This document shows positions 60,243-64,000 of a DNA stretch of 64,000 nucleotides, one piece after another. The notes below the pieces were generated by a model. The model saw only the letters and a program-made list of their open reading frames with translations, did no database searches and had not been told where the DNA came from. The position numbers were made by a program, and so were the translations under genes. Origin of the DNA: Burkholderiaceae bacterium (GTDB lineage Bacteria > Pseudomonadota > Gammaproteobacteria > Burkholderiales > Burkholderiaceae_C); assembly GCA_913776825.1 (NCBI GenBank), contig CAJYPV010000026.1, positions 1 through 64,000 on the forward strand, given 5' to 3'. The stretch's first letter is position 1. Each line of letters starts with the position of its first letter.

Positions 60243-61820
60243 ATGACTGGGCCATTCCCGATGTCCATCGTTCAACGACTTCAGGCGCTGGCTGCGGCCG
60301 CGCCCATGACGCGTGCCGTCCGTGCGCTCGCACGCCTCACCCACCTTCCCGATGCCCTCCCGGATCGGCCAGCCGCGCTCGCGAGGGCAGCGCACGCGGC
60401 GCGGCCCGACCGGGCGCCTCGGCGCGCGCTGTCCGCGCTGCTGTTGCTGAGCGGGCTGATGCTCGCGCCCCTGAGCCAGGCACAGACCTGCGGCAGCGGC
60501 GGCGGCGCCACCGTGTGTCTGACCAGCACGGGCAGCGCTGACCAGATCGCGCTGAGCTGGACGGTGAGCGGCAGCATCTCCAATGTCCAGGTCTACCGCG
60601 ACACCGACAGCGATCCGGCCGGCCGCACCCGGCTGAGCACCGTCAGCGCGAGCACCACGCGCTACACCGATGCCGCCGCCGTGGCGGGCACCCGTTACTG
60701 GTACTGGATCAAGTTCAGCGCCAACGGCACCAGCTACAACGCCGGCCCTGCCAATGCGGTGCGGACCCCGACCTCCACCGGCGGCATGCGGGACCTGACC
60801 AGCACCCAGCTCGCCGCCCAGATGGCGCCCGGGTGGAACCTCGGCAACTCACTGGAAGCCATTGGCGGAGAGACCGCCTGGGGCAATCCCAAGGTGACGC
60901 AGGCGCTGCTCGACAGCGTCAAGGCGGCCGGCTTCAAGACGGTCCGCATTCCGGTCTCCTGGGCGCAGTACGCCGATGCCAACGACACCATCAGCGCGAG
61001 CTGGATGGCCCGCGTGACCGAGGTGGTGGGCTATGCCCGCAAGGCCGGTCTCTACGTGATCATCAACGTGCACTGGGATGGCGGCTGGATGCAGCCGACC
61101 TATGCACGTCAGGCGGCGGTGAATGCGCGGCTGACGAAGTTCTGGACCCAGATCGCCAACAACTTCAAGAACCACGACGACTACCTGCTGTTCGCCGGGA
61201 CCAATGAAGTGATGGTCGATGGCGATTACGGCACGCCCACCGCCGAATACACCACCGTCCAGAACAGCTTCAACCAGACCTTCGTGAATGCGGTGCGGGC
61301 GACCGGCGGCAACAACGCCAAGCGCCATCTGGTGGTGCAGGGGTTCAACACCAACATCGACCACACCGTCAGCTTCGCCACGCTGCCCAGCGATCCGGCC
61401 AGCAAGCGGTTGATGATGGAAGTGCATTACTACGATCCCTACAACTTCACCTTGAACGCCTCGAGCAACATCTGGCAGTGGGGATCGATCGCCACCGACG
61501 CATCGGCTACCGAGACCTGGGCCAATGAGTCCTATCTGGACGCCCAGTTCCAGAAGATGAAGACCCGCTTCATCGATGCCGGCACGCCGGTGATCCTGGG
61601 CGAGTACGGGGCCATCTCCCGCACCAACCTCAGCGGCGCCGAACGCTATCGGACCTACTGGGTGCAATCGGTGACCCGCGCGGCCAAAGCCAAGGGCCTG
61701 GTGCCGGTGTACTGGGACAACGGCTACACCAGCAACAACGCGATGGGCCTGTTCAACCGCGCGACCGGCGCGGTGGTCTACACCGATCTGGTGAACACCA
61801 TCGTCAACGCGTCCAAGTAG
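60243..61820 (+). CDS. Secreted GH5 endoglucanase (cellulase)
   Basis: The protein is 525 aa from ATG 60243, but the start is uncertain (60261 and 60306 are alternatives) because the signal core (ALSALLLLSGLMLAPLSQAQ) begins only near residue 65 and no ribosome site is clear. After it, residues about 85-180 form a fibronectin-III-like domain. The GH5 barrel follows: MAPGWNLGNSLEAIGGETAWGNP, FKTVRIPVSW, VIINVHWDGGW, acid/base NE in AGTNEVM (E322) and nucleophile in VILGEYGAISR (E454). It should cleave beta-1,4-glucan outside the cell. No other glycan enzymes are adjacent. Confidence 0.92.
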   Translation: MTGPFPMSIVQRLQALAAAAPMTRAVRALARLTHLPDALPDRPAALARAAHAARPDRAPRRALSALLLLSGLMLAPLSQAQTCGSGGGATVCLTSTGSADQIALSWTVSGSISNVQVYRDTDSDPAGRTRLSTVSASTTRYTDAAAVAGTRYWYWIKFSANGTSYNAGPANAVRTPTSTGGMRDLTSTQLAAQMAPGWNLGNSLEAIGGETAWGNPKVTQALLDSVKAAGFKTVRIPVSWAQYADANDTISASWMARVTEVVGYARKAGLYVIINVHWDGGWMQPTYARQAAVNARLTKFWTQIANNFKNHDDYLLFAGTNEVMVDGDYGTPTAEYTTVQNSFNQTFVNAVRATGGNNAKRHLVVQGFNTNIDHTVSFATLPSDPASKRLMMEVHYYDPYNFTLNASSNIWQWGSIATDASATETWANESYLDAQFQKMKTRFIDAGTPVILGEYGAISRTNLSGAERYRTYWVQSVTRAAKAKGLVPVYWDNGYTSNNAMGLFNRATGAVVYTDLVNTIVNASK

Positions 61821-61953
61821 AGCTCGATGCGGCGCGGCGCGGACGCCGTTGATGCGGCATCCGCGCCCACGCGCCCACATCCTTCCCCAGCGCGCGCGGG
61901 GACTTCCCGGCGCGCGCGACCTCATGCGCGACGCTGCGCCTACACTGCGCGCC

Positions 61954-62196
61954 ATGCAACTCAAGATCGTCATCTATTCCAAGTCGGCCTGCCCGCAATG
62001 CGACACGGCCAAGAGCCTGCTGAAGTCCCGATCGCTCCCGTTCGAGGAGATCAAGATCGACGACGAAGACGAGCGCAAGGCCTTCTACGAGAAGTGCGGC
62101 CCGTCGGTCCGGCAGATGCCGCAGATCTTCATCAATGACCAGCGGGTCGGCGGCGTCGCCGGCCTGCAGGCGGCGCTCGCACAGATCGCCAAATAA
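61954..62196 (+). CDS. Glutaredoxin-like protein
   Basis: This 80-aa protein starts at ATG 61954 (MQLKIVIYSKSACPQC). It has the redox motif CPQC (residues 13-16), the cis-proline region VRQMPQIFINDQRVGG and the final helix LQAALAQIAK. The residue after the first Cys is Pro as in classical dithiol glutaredoxins (CPYC), with Gln in place of Tyr. It should reduce disulphides with glutathione in the cytoplasm. An 8-bp hairpin (62202-62221) follows the stop without a T-run. Confidence 0.9.
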   Translation: MQLKIVIYSKSACPQCDTAKSLLKSRSLPFEEIKIDDEDERKAFYEKCGPSVRQMPQIFINDQRVGGVAGLQAALAQIAK

Positions 62197-62201
62197 GCGG
62201 C

Positions 62202-62221
62202 GGCGGATCACACGATCCGCC
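62202..62221 (+). terminator. Weak hairpin after glutaredoxin gene
   Basis: GGCGGATC (62202-62209) pairs with GATCCGCC (62214-62221) around ACAC. There is no T-tract, so it may only be a stabilising 3' hairpin. Confidence 0.35.
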
Positions 62222-62394
62222 TGACCGATGGTCGGCGCAGGTGCTCACGGCCTGCGCCCGCTCCCAACTGCTGGCGTCGGCTTGCCCGGATGGCACCGAC
62301 GTCGACCCCGCCGCAACCTCTCTCTTGAGGATGTGAGCCCGCGCGACCCGGCGCAGCATCGGCATCACCGCCTTTCGCGCCCCGGGAGCCCGCC

Positions 62395-62889
62395 ATGTCC
62401 TCACCACGCCTGCCCGACACCCCCACCGCCGACCAGGTGCTGGGCCATTTGCCCTGGCCCGACCAGGCCTTGCAGGCGGCGCGTCTGCAATTCGCGCAGA
62501 CCAGTGCACTCAGCGCCGCCGGTTGGCATGGCCCGCACGACATCAAGACACTGATCGGCTTGCAGGGCCAGTTCCTGTGGTCGGAGGACGTCTTCCAGGT
62601 GCGCACCATGCTGTTCGATTTCGATCCCGGCCATGGGGGATCGGAAGGGCGCTATCAGCTCTTCGGTGGCTGGACGCCGACCGAGCAGGGCCGCTTCCAA
62701 TGCGTGCCCAACAACCCCGCGATCGGCTATGCCTTCATCGCGCTGCTGCCCGACGGTGGCGAACCGCGCACCGTGATCGTCAGCGGGATGATGACCGGCA
62801 ACGACTGGAAGATCTACACCGCGGTGCTCAACAAGGTGGGCGCCAGCGGGCCGCAGTTGCCGCCGTTCAGTGCGGTCCGGTTGATGTGA
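62395..62889 (+). CDS. Unrecognised cytoplasmic protein, 164 aa
   Basis: I do not recognise this protein. Normal composition, an in-frame start at ATG 62395 and four-base coupling to the next gene support it being real. Visible features are a helical N-terminus (TADQVLGHLPWPDQALQAARLQ), a beta-rich middle (LQGQFLWSEDVFQVRTMLFDFD, RYQLFGGWTP) and VPNNPAIGYAFIALLPDGG with VIVSGMMTGNDWKIYTAVLNKV. No signal peptide, membrane span or metal motif is apparent. Confidence 0.7.
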   Translation: MSSPRLPDTPTADQVLGHLPWPDQALQAARLQFAQTSALSAAGWHGPHDIKTLIGLQGQFLWSEDVFQVRTMLFDFDPGHGGSEGRYQLFGGWTPTEQGRFQCVPNNPAIGYAFIALLPDGGEPRTVIVSGMMTGNDWKIYTAVLNKVGASGPQLPPFSAVRLM

Positions 62890-63368
62890 TGACCGCCACC
62901 CGCGTCGAGCCCGCCGTGACCGGGTTGCCGCCCAGCCTCGATCCGTGGCGCTTCTGGCGTTCGCTGATGCAGGGCGACCTGGCCAGCGCGGTGGCGGGCG
63001 GCGTGGCGCCGAACACCTTGGTTCAGCCGATCCTGCCCGGCTGGACGCTCAACATCAACAGCCACAACTCCAGCGCGCCGCAGACCGAAGCCGCCATCGT
63101 GTCGCAGCACAGCTATGGTCGGCAGATCGGCCGGATCGCGGATGCGCTGCACGCGCTGATCGCGGGCCTGTTTCCCGATGGCGCGCCGGCTGGCCCGCTG
63201 CAGCAGTTCCAGGCGCTGTGGCAGGCCATCGAGGCCGTGAAACGCCAAAGCGCGGCGGATCAGCTGACGGCCATCGCGGACAACCTGGCGCTGCTTCGAC
63301 GCGACGACCCGCCGGCGTACGAGCGCGCTCGCCGCGCCTTGGAGGCCGCGCTGCGCCAGAGCGCTTGA
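62889..63368 (+). CDS. Unrecognised protein, 159 aa
   Basis: ATG 62889 overlaps the previous stop (TGATG), so the two genes are probably translated together. The N-terminus (SLDPWRFWRSLMQGDLASAVAGG) leads to a conserved-looking strand-turn PILPGWTLNINSHNSSAPQTEAAIVSQHSYGRQIGRI. The last 60 residues are helical (FQALWQAIEAVKRQSAADQLTAIADNLALLRRDD). No domain is recognised. It may form a complex with the 164-aa protein. Confidence 0.7.
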   Translation: MTATRVEPAVTGLPPSLDPWRFWRSLMQGDLASAVAGGVAPNTLVQPILPGWTLNINSHNSSAPQTEAAIVSQHSYGRQIGRIADALHALIAGLFPDGAPAGPLQQFQALWQAIEAVKRQSAADQLTAIADNLALLRRDDPPAYERARRALEAALRQSA

Positions 63369-63596
63369 GCGCTTGAGCGCTGACTGCTGAAGGGCTCGCC
63401 GAGAGGCTTTCGCCGCAGCGCTGCCTGCGCGTGGGCTGGCGCCGAGTCGTGCGCGCCGCTGCGCGCGTGCGCTGAGGAGGCCGATCGCCCCTCGCCCGAC
63501 ATCAGACCGTCGCCCGCGTTTGCGATGATGGGGGCCACTTCATTGCAGGATCGCCCGCCCGGCCGTGTGCATTGGGTGAGGGCACCATTGGCCACC

Positions 63597-64000
63597 ATGT
63601 CCGTTTCCTCCGAATCTGCCGCATCGATGACCTCCGACACGAGGGGCGCTGCGGGGCTGTCGTCGTCGACGGCGGTCGCCACGTCCTCGCGGTCCGCCGC
63701 GCTCACGTCGCTGCTGGGCATTCGCCTGCCGCTGATCCAGGCGCCGCTGGCCGGTGTGCAGGGATCGCGGCTGGCGATCGAGGTCAGCCGGGCCGGCGGG
63801 CTGGGGTCGCTGCCGGCCGCGCTGCTCAACGCGGAGACGCTGCGCAGCGAGCTGACCGCATTGCGCGACATGGGCCTGCCCTACCAGGTCAACTTCTTCG
63901 CCCACACGCCGCCCGCGCCGGACGACGCGCGGGAAACCCGCTGGCGCGAGCGCCTCGCGCCGTACTACGCCGAGTTCGGCATCGATCCCGCCACGATCCA
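63597..64000 (+). CDS. Nitronate monooxygenase, N-terminal part (cut by window end)
   Basis: The frame from ATG 63597 is open to the window edge (134 codons). After about 40 low-complexity residues, LLGIRLPLIQAPLAGVQGSRLAIEVSRAGGLGSLPAALL matches the N-terminus of nitronate monooxygenase/2-nitropropane dioxygenase FMN barrels; LPYQVNFFAHTPP follows the same pattern. Such enzymes oxidise nitronates using FMN. The catalytic His lies beyond the window. The start may be later, at the second ATG near codon 11. Confidence 0.85.
   Translation, partial: MSVSSESAASMTSDTRGAAGLSSSTAVATSSRSAALTSLLGIRLPLIQAPLAGVQGSRLAIEVSRAGGLGSLPAALLNAETLRSELTALRDMGLPYQVNFFAHTPPAPDDARETRWRERLAPYYAEFGIDPATI

Overview
The window is high-GC DNA from a betaproteobacterium, most likely of the Roseateles/Mitsuaria-like part of the Burkholderiales. 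This is inferred from the very GC-rich codon use, the galactarate (garD-kdgD-KGSA dehydrogenase) pathway, the CorA, RidA and OmpR-type genes, and the style of the intergenic repeats; no rRNA or tRNA gene is present to confirm it. No tRNA, CRISPR array, insertion sequence or phage head/lysis/integration gene was seen.

Layout. Positions 1-4978 hold a secreted metzincin-type lipoprotein protease (cut by the window edge), an unrecognised protein, a membrane-anchored cold-shock/Excalibur protein and a CAP-domain lipoprotein. Positions 5282-7209 hold a sigma-54 type enhancer-binding regulator, then about 0.85 kb of non-coding DNA with 92-bp direct repeats, a 24-nt palindrome, a C11 tract, a GTG-repeat tract and a 14-nt palindrome. 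This stretch ends in a textbook -24/-12 sigma-54 promoter.

Positions 7210-46193 are about 39 kb of tightly packed, same-strand genes. They form a complete extracellular contractile injection system (eCIS, a phage-tail-like particle related to PVC/Afp). In order: a small winged-helix-like protein, a DUF4255 tail-terminator protein, a conserved unknown, sheath 1, tube 1, a giant sheath 2, tube 2, a LysM hub protein, a 62-aa protein, gp27-like and gp5-like spike genes (split), a 731-aa membrane-tailed unknown, gp25, baseplate J, a large tail-protein-I fusion, two fibre/baseplate unknowns, a PASTA-TIG protein, a von Willebrand A protein ending in an outer-membrane barrel, a 664-aa unknown and an AAA+ ATPase. 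They are followed by a DUF4157 effector with a C-terminal HNH-like end, a DUF6882-like probable immunity protein, and a 1471-aa five-domain glycosyltransferase/methyltransferase. The presence of DUF4157, an AAA+ ATPase and DUF4255, with no TssJLM membrane complex, argues for an eCIS rather than a type VI system. The most unusual parts are the regulator-plus-sigma-54-promoter pair, the surface-barrel VWA protein, the effector/immunity pair and the fused glycan enzyme.

Positions 46115-49000 carry corA (converging on and overlapping the glycosyltransferase), an amino-acid-type periplasmic binding protein with a strong terminator, and a RidA-family protein. Positions 49185-54835 are a galactarate/glucarate catabolic operon (kdgD, 2,5-dioxovalerate dehydrogenase, MFS transporter, garD) behind a promoter overlapped by two palindromic operator-like sites. 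Positions 54996-56485 encode a putative cell-wall hydrolase followed by an overlapping gene for a periplasmic protein, resembling an effector/immunity pair. The rest holds a SnoaL-like secreted protein, an OmpR/histidine-kinase pair, a GH5 endoglucanase, a glutaredoxin, two overlapping genes of unknown function and the start of a nitronate monooxygenase gene.
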